The notes under the pieces are model-generated. The model did not search any database. It was not told the DNA's origin and worked only from the letters and a program-made list of their open reading frames with translations. Below, in pieces: positions 37,045-45,766 of a DNA stretch of 64,000 bases. Each line of letters begins with the position of its first letter. Positions within the stretch are counted from its first letter, which is position 1. Origin of the DNA: Lacrimispora xylanolytica (GTDB lineage: Bacteria > Bacillota > Clostridia > Lachnospirales > Lachnospiraceae); contig NZ_CP113524.1 in the NCBI RefSeq assembly GCF_026723765.1, positions 3,581,001-3,645,000 on the forward strand, read 5' to 3'. The translations under genes were made by a program, and so were the position numbers.

Positions 37045-37100
37045 TTAATACCAATAAATGAGCCGGAGAGATATCTCCCCGGCTCATTTATTGGTATTAA
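37045..37100. terminator. 56-bp near-perfect palindrome, probable bidirectional terminator
   Basis: The arms (28 nt each, meeting at 37072/37073) match except for one base. The GC-rich centre (GAGCCGG / CCGGCTC) is bordered by AT-rich arms, as in terminators that serve both strands. It lies 23 nt after the stop codon of the lipoprotein gene at 37124. Confidence 0.7.
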
Positions 37101-37123
37101 CCATTCAACTATTTTTATCTTTT

Positions 37124-38263
37124 TCATTGCGCATTATAATTTTTTGATATTAAATATACCTTTTCATTCATATCACTATCCGACTTAGGCTGCTTTACGA
37201 TTAAAAGATTATCCCCATAGGAAAGCATCACCCGAATATTGGAGGTGTTATTTTCTAAGTCAAATTGTTGCAGCTGTATTTTTCCTGATGCGGTATCAAA
37301 TCTGTATATTTCATTTGTGTTTCTCTTAAATAAAAATTCATACGAGCCAGGGCCATAAAAATCTCTGACGTATTCAACATCATTTTCATATAAAAGAGCG
37401 GGACTGTCTTTATCTAAATCGCAAACTATTGTATTGTTGGAATAATCCGTTATACCAAAATAATGACCAAATACAAAGAATGAACCTATACCACCGGATA
37501 TATCATATTTCTTTAATATATCCGTTATATCCATCTCACTTATCAGAGTAAAATCTTTGTCATATTTAACAAGAAAGCAATTCATATCTGAATCAGAATT
37601 ATTTTTCTCTAATGTATATAAATAACGTTCATCACTGGTAATATAAATCATTTGCCGAGATATGTTTTCTTCTTTCAGGTCCTGAGGTTTCCTGCCTGAA
37701 ATCAAATGAACCTGCTGGGTATTCATGTTACGATCAAACGTTTCCAAAAAAGTTTGAAAAGCTCCGTTTTCTATATAATTTCCTTGGAGAGATACTACTT
37801 TCTCATCCAGGCTTGTTAACGGAATCAGCTTTTGGGTATATGTATTTTTTGTTTCTACATACATATTATCTTCAGTGAAATTCACTGCATATAAATGATT
37901 TTCCAGGTCTCCTCCCTGATATTCACTTACGTAGAAATAAAGGATATCACCTAGTCGGGTATTGCTTATCCCTTTTAATGCAAAATTATCTATGGTTAAA
38001 ATCTTTTTATTACTGCCTCCCTTAAAATCGTAAATAAAAAAATCAGCAGTAGAATCCCGTAATTCCATATACAATAGCTTAGTTTCATAAATATCAATAT
38101 AGGTCCTCAAAGCAGATTTATCAAAGGTCACACTATATGCCTGGGCTTGATTCAATGCACTTTTATTGGAACTTCCATGATCAGTTTGAACATTGCAACC
38201 TGATAAGAGTAATACAAAAAGTATGATGAAAGGCAATAGAAATCCTTTTATTTTCCTGATCAT
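37124..38263 (-). CDS. Lipoprotein of unknown function (possible beta-propeller)
   Basis: A 379-residue protein with a lipoprotein signal (lipobox LLSGC, Cys23). The rest is rich in short beta-strand-like segments with repeated Y-x-F-D/Y-K-x-G patterns, which could form a propeller of the DUF5050 type, but I do not recognise a family. AAGGAGCG lies 11 nt before the ATG. It follows the C39-like peptidase gene with an intercistronic hairpin between them, so the two may be co-transcribed. Confidence 0.75.
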   Translation of the reverse strand: MIRKIKGFLLPFIILFVLLLSGCNVQTDHGSSNKSALNQAQAYSVTFDKSALRTYIDIYETKLLYMELRDSTADFFIYDFKGGSNKKILTIDNFALKGISNTRLGDILYFYVSEYQGGDLENHLYAVNFTEDNMYVETKNTYTQKLIPLTSLDEKVVSLQGNYIENGAFQTFLETFDRNMNTQQVHLISGRKPQDLKEENISRQMIYITSDERYLYTLEKNNSDSDMNCFLVKYDKDFTLISEMDITDILKKYDISGGIGSFFVFGHYFGITDYSNNTIVCDLDKDSPALLYENDVEYVRDFYGPGSYEFLFKRNTNEIYRFDTASGKIQLQQFDLENNTSNIRVMLSYGDNLLIVKQPKSDSDMNEKVYLISKNYNAQ

Positions 38264-38288
38264 ATGTTAAAACGCTCCTTCACTATGC

Positions 38289-38330
38289 TTGGAAAAGACT
38301 AACGGGAAATATCCTATTAGTCTTTTCCAA
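38289..38330 (-). terminator. Hairpin between the peptidase and lipoprotein genes
   Basis: TTGGAAAAGACT (38289-38300) pairs with AGTCTTTTCCAA (38319-38330). On the minus strand no T run follows, so it may be a processing or partial-termination site rather than a full terminator. Confidence 0.55.
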
Positions 38331-38350
38331 AAAATTGATACTATTTAGAT

Positions 38351-39127
38351 TTAGTACATTAATCCGATATTTACTTTGTTATATGCCTTATAAATAGTAG
38401 AAGTGGATTTTGTGTAAGTCCATGATTGACCATTTAATCCTGAACCTGAGTATCCAATCCATGGATCAGCCAATGCAAATGAGGAACGATCACTTTTAGC
38501 ACCGTATACTGACATAAAATGGCCATTGGTTGAGTAAAGCCAACCATCACTAGAGGAAAAAGTAAGTCCGATAATAGGCGCAGCTTTTGCATTTGCGATA
38601 CCGCTGTATAAAATCTGACTCATACCAGATGATGATTCGTTGTATCTACCAGTATATTTGTACTTTGACTGCTGCCGATTGATATAAGAGACCATGTCAG
38701 CAATATAAGAACCATTAGTCGTTGTTTTACAGCCTTTTGCTATTTCTGACTGATCTGGATTATACCCAAGATAATTTAATGCTGCCTGAACAGTAGCTGG
38801 TCCACAATTATAGCTTGTCTTCTGATTGTATACAGTATACCCAGAAAGATAATTCCAGGATGCCGCCGCACGAAGGGAAAGACTTTCATTTAAGATATCT
38901 GCCTGTTTGGACTTTACTCCTGATTTATCATTTGGTCTTGCTGGAAGTGCACCTTTGGGGGCAGATAAAGAATCTGAGCTTAAGCTTAATGGACGGCTCT
39001 CCACTCCAACGTATACGGCTTTCGCTTCTACATAACTTTTATCAGAAAATTTTTCTCCTGCAAAGGAAATAGTACTGGTTGATAACAACATTGTAACGGT
39101 TAAAGACATTAAAAGTAACTTCTTCAT
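38351..39127 (-). CDS. Secreted C39-like cysteine peptidase
   Basis: A 258-residue protein with signal peptide (MKKLLLMSLT to SFAGE). A linker of about 65 residues precedes a papain-like C39 domain: the catalytic Cys108 in SYNCGPATVQAAL, the His in GHFMSVYG and the Asp in ADPWIGY. Such free-standing domains cleave peptides outside the cell; related ones process double-glycine leaders when fused to transporters. GGAGG precedes the ATG. Its mRNA leader holds a 9-bp inverted repeat. The partner lipoprotein gene follows. The substrate is unknown. Confidence 0.88.
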   Translation of the reverse strand: MKKLLLMSLTVTMLLSTSTISFAGEKFSDKSYVEAKAVYVGVESRPLSLSSDSLSAPKGALPARPNDKSGVKSKQADILNESLSLRAAASWNYLSGYTVYNQKTSYNCGPATVQAALNYLGYNPDQSEIAKGCKTTTNGSYIADMVSYINRQQSKYKYTGRYNESSSGMSQILYSGIANAKAAPIIGLTFSSSDGWLYSTNGHFMSVYGAKSDRSSFALADPWIGYSGSGLNGQSWTYTKSTSTIYKAYNKVNIGLMY

Positions 39128-39663
39128 AATTTTAATCCTCCATCTTTTATCATTTAGTTTTTGTTACTATAAAAAATACAATAGAGATTTATGTCATAAC
39201 ATAAATCTTAAATCATACCTCCTTGTACCGGTCTTGAGAGTTGATTGCAACCGATTATATTGTACCCTGGGTTTTGCGCCACTTATTTTTGATTTAGATC
39301 AATCATTCATTTTAAAATATGTATTATACCTAAGAGACATCCTCCTTTTTTATTTGAACCATAATCTGTCATGCAAGACTCCTGTTCAACCGTTATAGTT
39401 TAATATTATAATGATTGAATCATTTCATGCTGCACGAAAGCTGCAATTTTCTTACCTAATAGTTTTCTTATTTATTTGAACTTGTCTAAACTCGGATGCA
39501 ACTCCACATATGGATATACCTCTCAGTTATTGATTCTTTCAATGATCATTTTGTTTGCAGTTATGGATCATAAACCTAATATATAATAAAATTTGCTCAA
39601 AAAACGGGTCGTGTCGAAAATAGTCGATTTTATGTAGAAATTGACCTACTATTAAGTTTGATG
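39128..39663. other. Leader of the peptidase gene and empty intergenic DNA
   Basis: The leader contains AGATTTATG/CATAAATCT as an inverted repeat (39185-39208), an SD-like AAGGAGGT on the minus strand (39217-39224) without a following long frame, and a TATAAT (minus, 39254-39259) as a possible -10 box. Beyond 39270 I see nothing; a 93-codon frame at 39539-39820 looks spurious. Confidence 0.45.
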
Positions 39664-39717
39664 ATATAAAAAAACAAGCCCCTATCCTTATATTTCTATA
39701 AGAATTGGAAACTTGTC
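39664..39717 (-). terminator. Terminator of the pyrophosphohydrolase gene
   Basis: ACAAG/CTTGT (39674-39678 with 39712-39716) encloses CTTATA/TATAAG; on the minus strand a T7 run follows. Confidence 0.65.
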
Positions 39718-39767
39718 TACTTCCCATTATGATCCGTACCAGACTACTTTTTATGCGTATTAACCAT

Positions 39768-40118
39768 TCAGAAAAAAGTACTTCCTGTTTCATCGTTGGT
39801 CTTATATTCGTCTTCTGCAAACTCTAAAAATACTCTATTATCAAAATTTCCCCTTAAAAGGGCTTTCTCTTTCCTTTTTGCTTCTAGCTCTTCTACGGTA
39901 AACCCTCTGGCTTTACAAATTCCGTATAGAACTTCCAAAATATCAGCCATTTCTTCTAAATTTTTATCGATCTGATATTCATTAACCTCTTCATTTAACT
40001 TTTTATCCAACTCTATCCTATATTCTTCTTCCAACAACGTGTAATAGGCTGCTGTTCGGCCATCATTTTTTATTATATCCGGGATCTTATCTCTCACCAG
40101 TTTATTATACTTAATCAC
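39768..40118 (-). CDS. MazG-like nucleoside triphosphate pyrophosphohydrolase
   Basis: About 116 residues. The opening YNKLVRDKIPDII and the helix pair LNEEVNEY ... EEMADILEVLYGI, with the metal-binding Glu/Asp residues of the EExxE and ExxD type, mark an all-alpha NTP pyrophosphohydrolase (COG4997-like, house-cleaning type). The start is taken as the GTG at 40116-40118 since AAAGGTG precedes it; a longer frame to 40154 has no site. It overlaps the upstream gene by 8 nt, so both are translated together. The substrate is probably a non-canonical nucleotide. Confidence 0.85.
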   Translation of the reverse strand: MIKYNKLVRDKIPDIIKNDGRTAAYYTLLEEEYRIELDKKLNEEVNEYQIDKNLEEMADILEVLYGICKARGFTVEELEAKRKEKALLRGNFDNRVFLEFAEDEYKTNDETGSTFF

Positions 40119-40419
40119 GTTTTTGCACCTTTCTTTCAAAATCGTATGGCTCATCTTCCAATCTTTCTAATTCTATTTCAATAATACCATTATCACGGCA
40201 GACAAAATTATCTTTTGTTCCTATCGGCTGCTTTCTTAAATCGTTGCACTTTGGATATATATCTGCCAGAGTGGCATAACAGAACTTATTCAGGTGATTG
40301 AAACTTGTGTCGAAGCAATGTTTCTTAATTACTATTTCATCACCTTCTTGAAAGATGGGGCAATAATGATTCTTTTTTACTACGGTCATTTTAATAACGG
40401 TTTGAGGGTGAATTTCCAT
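40111..40419 (-). CDS. TIGR04076-like small protein
   Basis: A 102-residue cytoplasmic protein. The pattern NHYCPIFQEGDEIVI followed by FCYATLADIYPKC and VCRDNGIIEIELERL matches what I remember of the TIGR04076 family, whose function is not known. Its Cys residues could bind a metal or cluster. GGAGG is 8 nt before the ATG. It is first in a two-gene operon with the MazG-like gene. Confidence 0.75.
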   Translation of the reverse strand: MEIHPQTVIKMTVVKKNHYCPIFQEGDEIVIKKHCFDTSFNHLNKFCYATLADIYPKCNDLRKQPIGTKDNFVCRDNGIIEIELERLEDEPYDFERKVQKRD

Positions 40420-40599
40420 AGGTTTTCCTCCTGGGCTCTGCTTAATTAATAGATAAATCGAATCAATATTTTATATCTATCATGGTAATATGGCCTCTGC
40501 TCCGTGTCAATATATTGTTTAATAACCTTTTAAATCTTTGAACAGATTCTGTATCTTTTTGTTGGTAAAGCTGGTCGGTCAGGCTTTCCTCATTTGCAA

Positions 40600-40643
40600 T
40601 AAAATAGACCTGCTATGATTTTAAGTTCTCATAAAAGGTCTAT
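40600..40643 (-). terminator. Terminator of the LysM-GH18 gene
   Basis: ATAGACCT (40604-40611) pairs with AGGTCTAT (40636-40643); TTTTATTG follows on the minus strand. Confidence 0.6.
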
Positions 40644-40676
40644 CTACTAAATATTATTTAAAAAATATCCTCTTTT

Positions 40677-41972
40677 TTAACCGTTCAAATGCGGCTTCTC
40701 TATGTAATATTCATTATTAATAATAAGCCACATTTGAGCATCAAATTTCATTATAGTCCAAACAGACAGTCCCTGTAGATTATATTCTGAAACCAGATTA
40801 ATTCGTGCTTCAAAACTTCTTGCATCTTTGAACCATATTACATGTAGAATTCCATCACTTGCCATGTAATAGAAATAAGGAGATTGGGCCGGTTCGTTGA
40901 ATTGTATGGGAATATTATTTTCCGCTGCAATTTGCACCGCTCCATTATTGGTTACTATAGTGGCTCCAGTAGATCCAGGAATATAGGGGAGTGGCCAATC
41001 ATAACCAACCGTGGTGATTCCCAGAAATATTTTTTCAGGAGGAATAATATTAACTGAATAATCTAACAGTTCAGTCAATACATTTACAGGGAAAACCGAG
41101 CTAGGGTATCCGAGTGTTCTCGCCCAATCATAGGAAGCGAAAATGATACCATCTACATAATTAGCTAATTTTGAATAATCGATTCTTTCAAGGCTGATGC
41201 CGGCGTTATCAATATTCGTAACAGGTGTTATCGTAACCAGTATCCTGAAACCTTCTGAACGAAATAGTTCAGATGCTCTCTTTAAATACTCTGAAAGCTT
41301 ATCAATATTGTCATAACTGATATCTTCTATATATATATTTATGCCGTGATATCCTTTCTCTTTAATTATTTGCAAAGAGTTTTCCATCAGGCGATTTTGT
41401 ATGTCAGGATTATTTAAAATAGTATAATTAACCTCACGATTAACCATGCCATCTTCCGCAATGGTCGAAACAAACATAATTGGTGCCACGCCATAAGATT
41501 CTGCCAAATGGATCAGATCCGTATCGTTCCCAGCGGTAACGATTTCCCCTTCGCCGGTAGCTCTATAATTAAAGATGGTCAGATAAGATAAAAATGGAAG
41601 CGTTTTTATTAATATGGAGCGATCAATATAAGAAAATGTATATCCACTGGTAGCTATGGTTCTTGTTCTGTTTGTTTGATATTCTATCACAATGGTTTCA
41701 CCTGCGTAGAGATATTCCCGATCTGAAAGATAGGGATTATTTCTTAATATTTCCATAGGTGAAACATTATGCTGCTGTGCAATGCTTGCCAACGTATCTC
41801 CTGGCTGGACGACATAGACCGTTTTAGGCTGAACAATAACAATGGTTTGGCCAATTGCCAAGTTTTCCGGGTTTGTGATTCCATTTTCCATGATTAATCT
41901 TTCAACAGGAATCTTGTACTGCTCTGATATGGTAGAAATGGTTTCACCAGCTTGAACAATGTGTATGGTCAT
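40677..41972 (-). CDS. LysM-GH18 spore cortex/germination-type protein (YaaH-like)
   Basis: A 431-residue protein. Two LysM peptidoglycan-binding domains (about 2-47 and 51-98) precede a GH18 barrel. It has no signal peptide, as in the spore-coat YaaH/SleL proteins, which act on cortex muramyl-lactam peptidoglycan as N-acetylglucosaminidases. The catalytic strand reads YHGINIYIED: the Glu proton donor is kept but the Asp two residues before it, present in DxxDxDxE, is Tyr. Activity may therefore be altered or lost. The SD is weak (GGGG). The gene stands alone, with its own terminator. Expression in sporulation is inferred. Confidence 0.88.
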   Translation of the reverse strand: MTIHIVQAGETISTISEQYKIPVERLIMENGITNPENLAIGQTIVIVQPKTVYVVQPGDTLASIAQQHNVSPMEILRNNPYLSDREYLYAGETIVIEYQTNRTRTIATSGYTFSYIDRSILIKTLPFLSYLTIFNYRATGEGEIVTAGNDTDLIHLAESYGVAPIMFVSTIAEDGMVNREVNYTILNNPDIQNRLMENSLQIIKEKGYHGINIYIEDISYDNIDKLSEYLKRASELFRSEGFRILVTITPVTNIDNAGISLERIDYSKLANYVDGIIFASYDWARTLGYPSSVFPVNVLTELLDYSVNIIPPEKIFLGITTVGYDWPLPYIPGSTGATIVTNNGAVQIAAENNIPIQFNEPAQSPYFYYMASDGILHVIWFKDARSFEARINLVSEYNLQGLSVWTIMKFDAQMWLIINNEYYIEKPHLNG

Positions 41973-42197
41973 GAGTACCCCAAAATGATCTTTTTCTCTC
42001 TATGTATATGCCTTTCTTATTATTTCATTCTTTGCAAATTAAATTTTCTGATATTATTAAGAATGCGAATATGAATACTATAGCCAACACTCCAACGATT
42101 TGATACAATATTAAAAAACACCATCAATTATATTTATCAATTACAATGAAGAGAGTATTCACTGTTAAGCAAGCTTCTAATTAGAAAGGTGATTGTT

Positions 42198-43214
42198 ATG
42201 AAAAGTAAATCTATGATATTCATATTTTGTAGTTGCCTTACCTTTACCGGATGTGCGAAAACAAATACTAGTACATTTCCGGATATTAGTTCAACTCAAA
42301 TAGAAAAAACGACAGAACAAAACATTGAGAATAAAGCTGACGATACAGCAATTCCAAAATCAGTTACCAAAAATTATGAAGTTTATTCCGGTTTTTGGTC
42401 AGAAAATGGCCTAAGCCATGATGAAATCCTGTCCAATGGTGGTACAGAATTCAACATTCAGATCACAGATAATAATAATTTAGAAGGATATCTTTTTACA
42501 CAACAAGGCACCAGCGAACGTATAGCTGAAATTGATAATATTGCCGGTAGAATAGATGACGGGACAATTAGCTATAGATTTAATGATGATGGATGGGGTG
42601 GCTCCGGTATTCTTTATATTACATTTAGCAATGATATGATTCAAATCGAGGTGCAGGATTATAAAATGAAGGATACTAATTTGTCTGGCTATGGAATTTC
42701 AGGTGCGTATAAGTTGATAAGAACCAAAAAAAGTGAAGCAAAAGTAACCAAAGAGGAAATAACAGAGAGCGAAACTACAGACGAAGAATTTCTTGATGCG
42801 ATACATGAAAGATATTACTCACATTGGTCAGAAAGTGATATGATTAATGCTATAAATGAGCGAAAACAATACCTTGAGAAGTGTTCCTTCTATCCTGAAG
42901 TGGTGAAATATTTAGAAACAGTACGAGAGGTTACTGATATTTCTTCTGTTGTGGAACCTTTATATTATACGGATATGAGGATTTATCAAAAGCAGGATTT
43001 TGATCAAGTACCACCTTTAATCATTCATCTGGCTAAAAATGAAATTTATGCAAGACATGGTTATATCTTTAAGAATGAGGATCTATATAATTATTTTAAA
43101 GGCCAATTATGGTACGAACCATCTATTTCTCCAGATAAATTTGAAGACAGTCTATTTAATAAAAACGAACAAACGAATCTGAGGCTGTTAACTGAATTAG
43201 ATACTTACAAATGA
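42198..43214 (+). CDS. YARHG-domain lipoprotein
   Basis: About 338 residues. A short lipoprotein signal ends in TFTGC (Cys19). The middle region (about 70-180) is beta-rich and of unknown fold. The C-terminus contains NEIYARHGYIFKNEDLYNYF and LWYEP, the YARHG domain found in many secreted Firmicute proteins and of unknown function. The ATG at 42198 follows AAAGGTG; a GTG nine nt earlier is less likely. It stands alone and ends at a strong terminator. Confidence 0.85.
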   Translation: MKSKSMIFIFCSCLTFTGCAKTNTSTFPDISSTQIEKTTEQNIENKADDTAIPKSVTKNYEVYSGFWSENGLSHDEILSNGGTEFNIQITDNNNLEGYLFTQQGTSERIAEIDNIAGRIDDGTISYRFNDDGWGGSGILYITFSNDMIQIEVQDYKMKDTNLSGYGISGAYKLIRTKKSEAKVTKEEITESETTDEEFLDAIHERYYSHWSESDMINAINERKQYLEKCSFYPEVVKYLETVREVTDISSVVEPLYYTDMRIYQKQDFDQVPPLIIHLAKNEIYARHGYIFKNEDLYNYFKGQLWYEPSISPDKFEDSLFNKNEQTNLRLLTELDTYK

Positions 43215-43238
43215 ATACCTGTCTTAAATTATAAAACT

Positions 43239-43275
43239 AAAAGAATGGGGTGTGGTAAAACACCCCATTCTTTAT
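43239..43275. terminator. Bidirectional terminator
   Basis: AAAGAATGGGGTG pairs perfectly with CACCCCATTCTTT across a short loop, ending at 43273. It serves the YARHG lipoprotein gene and the converging peptidoglycan-binding gene. Confidence 0.88.
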
Positions 43276-43287
43276 CTTTAAGGAGTA

Positions 43288-43641
43288 TTAATTCCAAAAC
43301 CATCCAGCCATACCGTCGGCAGTAAGCCCATTTGCTGATTGAAATTTAACTAAACCATTATAAGTACCATCTCCTGCTACTCCATCAATCGTTCCGGTAT
43401 AATAGCCTTTTTTCTTTAAAGCGGTCTGAATTGGGGTTATGTCTGATTTTATTTTCCCCCAGGTTCCATCACCAACAATACCATCCGATGTCAATCCTCG
43501 TGCTGATTGGTATTTTTTTACCGAGGTTACCGTATTATCATCAAAAATACCATCCAGTCGTATTGGATTAATGCACAAAATCCTTAGACCCTGCTGTAAA
43601 TATCTTACGTTGTTACCTGTATCTCCTTTTTTAAGTAGCAT
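43288..43641 (-). CDS. Peptidoglycan-binding domain protein (two PG_binding_1 repeats)
   Basis: A 117-residue protein made of two PG_binding_1 modules: GDTGNNVRYLQQGL ... LDGIFDDNTVTSVKKYQ and IQTALKKKGYYTG ... GVAGDGTYNGLVKFQ. The typical D-G-x-x-G turns are kept. No signal peptide or catalytic domain is seen, so it may coat the spore cortex, be a lysin fragment, or be exported by other means. The start is taken at 43641 because GGAGGAG lies just before; the upstream ATG overlaps this site. Confidence 0.82.
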   Translation of the reverse strand: MLLKKGDTGNNVRYLQQGLRILCINPIRLDGIFDDNTVTSVKKYQSARGLTSDGIVGDGTWGKIKSDITPIQTALKKKGYYTGTIDGVAGDGTYNGLVKFQSANGLTADGMAGWFWN

Positions 43642-43806
43642 TGTTTTCTCCTCCATGAATTATTTACTTTAAATGCGCATTCATTGAAAGAGAAATAAAA
43701 TTAGAATCATATTGTAAACTTGAAAAATGTTTAATTAAATTTTAAAAATTTAAACTTTCACGTCTACTGCTATTTAAACTAGGGACTTACATGTAAATTA
43801 GTTTTT

Positions 43807-44646
43807 TTAACTAACAATCCAGGAAAAAGTATAAAACATCTGGTCGGGGGTCTGAATATCAGGTGTTGCAAGCTTCTCAAATCTTCCCGCTAGTCCCTTT
43901 TCCATTGCTGCCATATGGAAGTGGCAGGCTCCAATCCCCATATCTACTCTTTGTATATCAACCTTTTCTTCATCCTTTTTCAGTGTACTTTCTTTGTAAA
44001 AATGATATATGTCCTTATCTTTAATCACTCGCCATGGCTGCTTATTGACCGCAGATGGTGCCAGGCGCATCATTTCCAGCGGAAATGCATATTCCCCGGC
44101 TTCTTCTTTTGTTAAAGGCTGTGTGAAGCCCTGCTGAAAATATAGCTTGCTCCAATCCATTCTCTGGTCCGATTTTACCACCTTACTCATGATGGATTCC
44201 AGAAATCTCTTTTTACCAACTGGATATCCTATTGGGGAAATACATGGAATGACTTCTCCTGCTTTTAAATTCATGGCTGTTGCAAAGCTGTTGTGGTCGA
44301 AGGTGCCGCCTAGCCAGCAGGTGCCTAGTCCAAGGGAGGTGGCATACAGGACTAATTCCTCAAAGGAATACCCCAGGGCTTCCAGAGAGAGTTCGTCTTT
44401 GCTTATGGATGCAGCAATGAAGTCCTGAGCGCCTTTTATGACTCCATAGGTTCCCAGCTTTTCCCCGTCTCCAGATATGTGTTTCTTCAACAGCTCAAAC
44501 GTAATGTCGATGGAAAATGGGTTGGTTAACTCTGTCATGTAGGCTTCGATTTTATTTCTTACCTCCGCAGAAAGTGCACGGTTCTCATAGGTTCTCACGC
44601 TGTGTCGCTCTTTGACTGTCTTCTCAATAGGAAATGATAGATTCAT
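43807..44646 (-). CDS. Nitroreductase-family flavoprotein (tandem type)
   Basis: A 279-residue protein of the TM1586-like nitroreductase family, in which two half-domains are fused. ERHSVRTYENRALS is the FMN-binding N-terminal motif; LGLGTCWLGGTF and LAPSAVNKQPWRV are the conserved core. It should bind FMN and reduce quinones or nitro compounds with NAD(P)H. GGAGGAG is 7 nt before the chosen ATG. It follows the ArsR gene by 28 nt and is probably controlled by it. Confidence 0.88.
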   Translation of the reverse strand: MNLSFPIEKTVKERHSVRTYENRALSAEVRNKIEAYMTELTNPFSIDITFELLKKHISGDGEKLGTYGVIKGAQDFIAASISKDELSLEALGYSFEELVLYATSLGLGTCWLGGTFDHNSFATAMNLKAGEVIPCISPIGYPVGKKRFLESIMSKVVKSDQRMDWSKLYFQQGFTQPLTKEEAGEYAFPLEMMRLAPSAVNKQPWRVIKDKDIYHFYKESTLKKDEEKVDIQRVDMGIGACHFHMAAMEKGLAGRFEKLATPDIQTPDQMFYTFSWIVS

Positions 44647-44674
44647 ATTTACTCTCCTCCACAATATGATTTAT

Positions 44675-45025
44675 TTATTCTTCTCCTCTACAAGGTGCAT
44701 TTTCAAGAATCTTTTCTACATGAAGCAACAATGTTTTTAACTTGTTTAATTCATTTTTCTTAGAGTCAAGATAGTAGTAATTTTTCGTTCCCTCACGTCT
44801 CATCCCAATAATCCCTGCATCTTTTAGTATTTGTAGGTGGTGAGATACCGCAGGTCTTGACAAATGAGTTTTATTTGTTATTTCACCTACTCTTACTCCC
44901 TTGCAATCACATTCCATAAGAGACATGATAATACTCTGCCGTGTTTCATCCCCTAATGCGATTAGGGATTTTTGACAGGACTTAAATTCATTTGTTAATA
45001 GTTCTAACTCATCTGCTTGTTCCAT
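44675..45025 (-). CDS. ArsR-family transcriptional regulator
   Basis: A 116-residue winged-helix regulator. The recognition helix region is LSRPAVSHHLQILKDAGI, with the wing MRREGTKNYYYLD. A CDCKG segment near residue 40 could bind a metal or sense thiols, as in ArsR/SmtB proteins. The start at 45025 is chosen because GAAAGGAT precedes it; an upstream in-frame ATG at 45070 lacks a site. It probably represses its own operon with the downstream nitroreductase; the signal is unknown. Confidence 0.88.
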   Translation of the reverse strand: MEQADELELLTNEFKSCQKSLIALGDETRQSIIMSLMECDCKGVRVGEITNKTHLSRPAVSHHLQILKDAGIIGMRREGTKNYYYLDSKKNELNKLKTLLLHVEKILENAPCRGEE

Positions 45026-45253
45026 TGTATAAATCCTTTCATCAATTAAAGGTTTAATCCTTTGGACCATTGTATCACAATAAAATCAAAATAATTCATT
45101 GGGAAAGAAAATCGAGACCAATACTATTTATAAAATCATCATAGTAATCTTCTGCAACACTTCACATCTTCCTTTTTTCCGTATTCATAAATGTTCATTA
45201 ATCTTAGCAAGGATATCCTGTAGCTATAAGGTGATATTAATGGTGCAAATATC

Positions 45254-45562
45254 CTATTCCCAGTAATAAAATTCAAAGCCATCTTCTGGCTCTCCAATTG
45301 GATATCCCAAAAGTTTTGTTGCCTCTCTCTTAAACAATGAGAACCATTCCTCCCATTCTTCCTCCGGGAGTTCTGCATAAAATGTTAATCCGCTGGGTTC
45401 TACGGATACATCAATTAACTTTTGATCCTTTCCATACCATTGGGGGCAGCCATCCACAAGCCCATTCCAATGTGGCATTTTCTTATATAATTCCCCCAAT
45501 TTATCCCACACCTCATTAGGTGCTGTATAATGAATATTTAGATTATGATTATGTATGTCCAC
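45254..45562 (-). CDS. Small acidic hypothetical protein
   Basis: A 102-residue soluble protein that I do not recognise. It is rich in Trp (VWDKLGEL, PHWNGLV, EEEWEEWFSLF) and ends in GFEFYYWE. The start is a GTG (45560-45562) eight nt after AAGGAG. It is a single gene between metA and arsR, with no obvious functional link. It could be an immunity or inhibitor-type protein, but this is only a guess from its size and acidity. Confidence 0.7.
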   Translation of the reverse strand: MDIHNHNLNIHYTAPNEVWDKLGELYKKMPHWNGLVDGCPQWYGKDQKLIDVSVEPSGLTFYAELPEEEWEEWFSLFKREATKLLGYPIGEPEDGFEFYYWE

Positions 45563-45640
45563 AGTTTTTTCTCCTTATTATTCCTCAATTGTTTATCCTA
45601 CTTTTTATTATAAAAGAGGAAGAAGCTGGAATCAATATAT

Positions 45641-45680
45641 AACGAGAGCACCGCCAGATTTATATGACGATGCTCTCGTT
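45641..45680 (-). terminator. Terminator of the rluF-ligA-metA operon
   Basis: AACGAGAGC (45641-45649) pairs with GCTCTCGTT (45672-45680). The following T run on the minus strand is weak. Confidence 0.6.
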
Positions 45681-45766
45681 AATTGGTTATATTTTTTAGT
45701 TATTCATGTTTTTTAGTTTCATATATTTTTTTAGAAGTATAGTAAAATCATGATCACTCTTCCCAA

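Noticed and set aside
39539-39820. 93-codon frame on the minus strand
   Set aside because: It runs over the terminator and into the 3' end of the MazG-like gene in another frame, with no SD and an unlikely composition.
45139-45378. 79-codon minus-strand frame
   Set aside because: Overlaps the 45254-45562 gene in another frame; no ribosome binding site.
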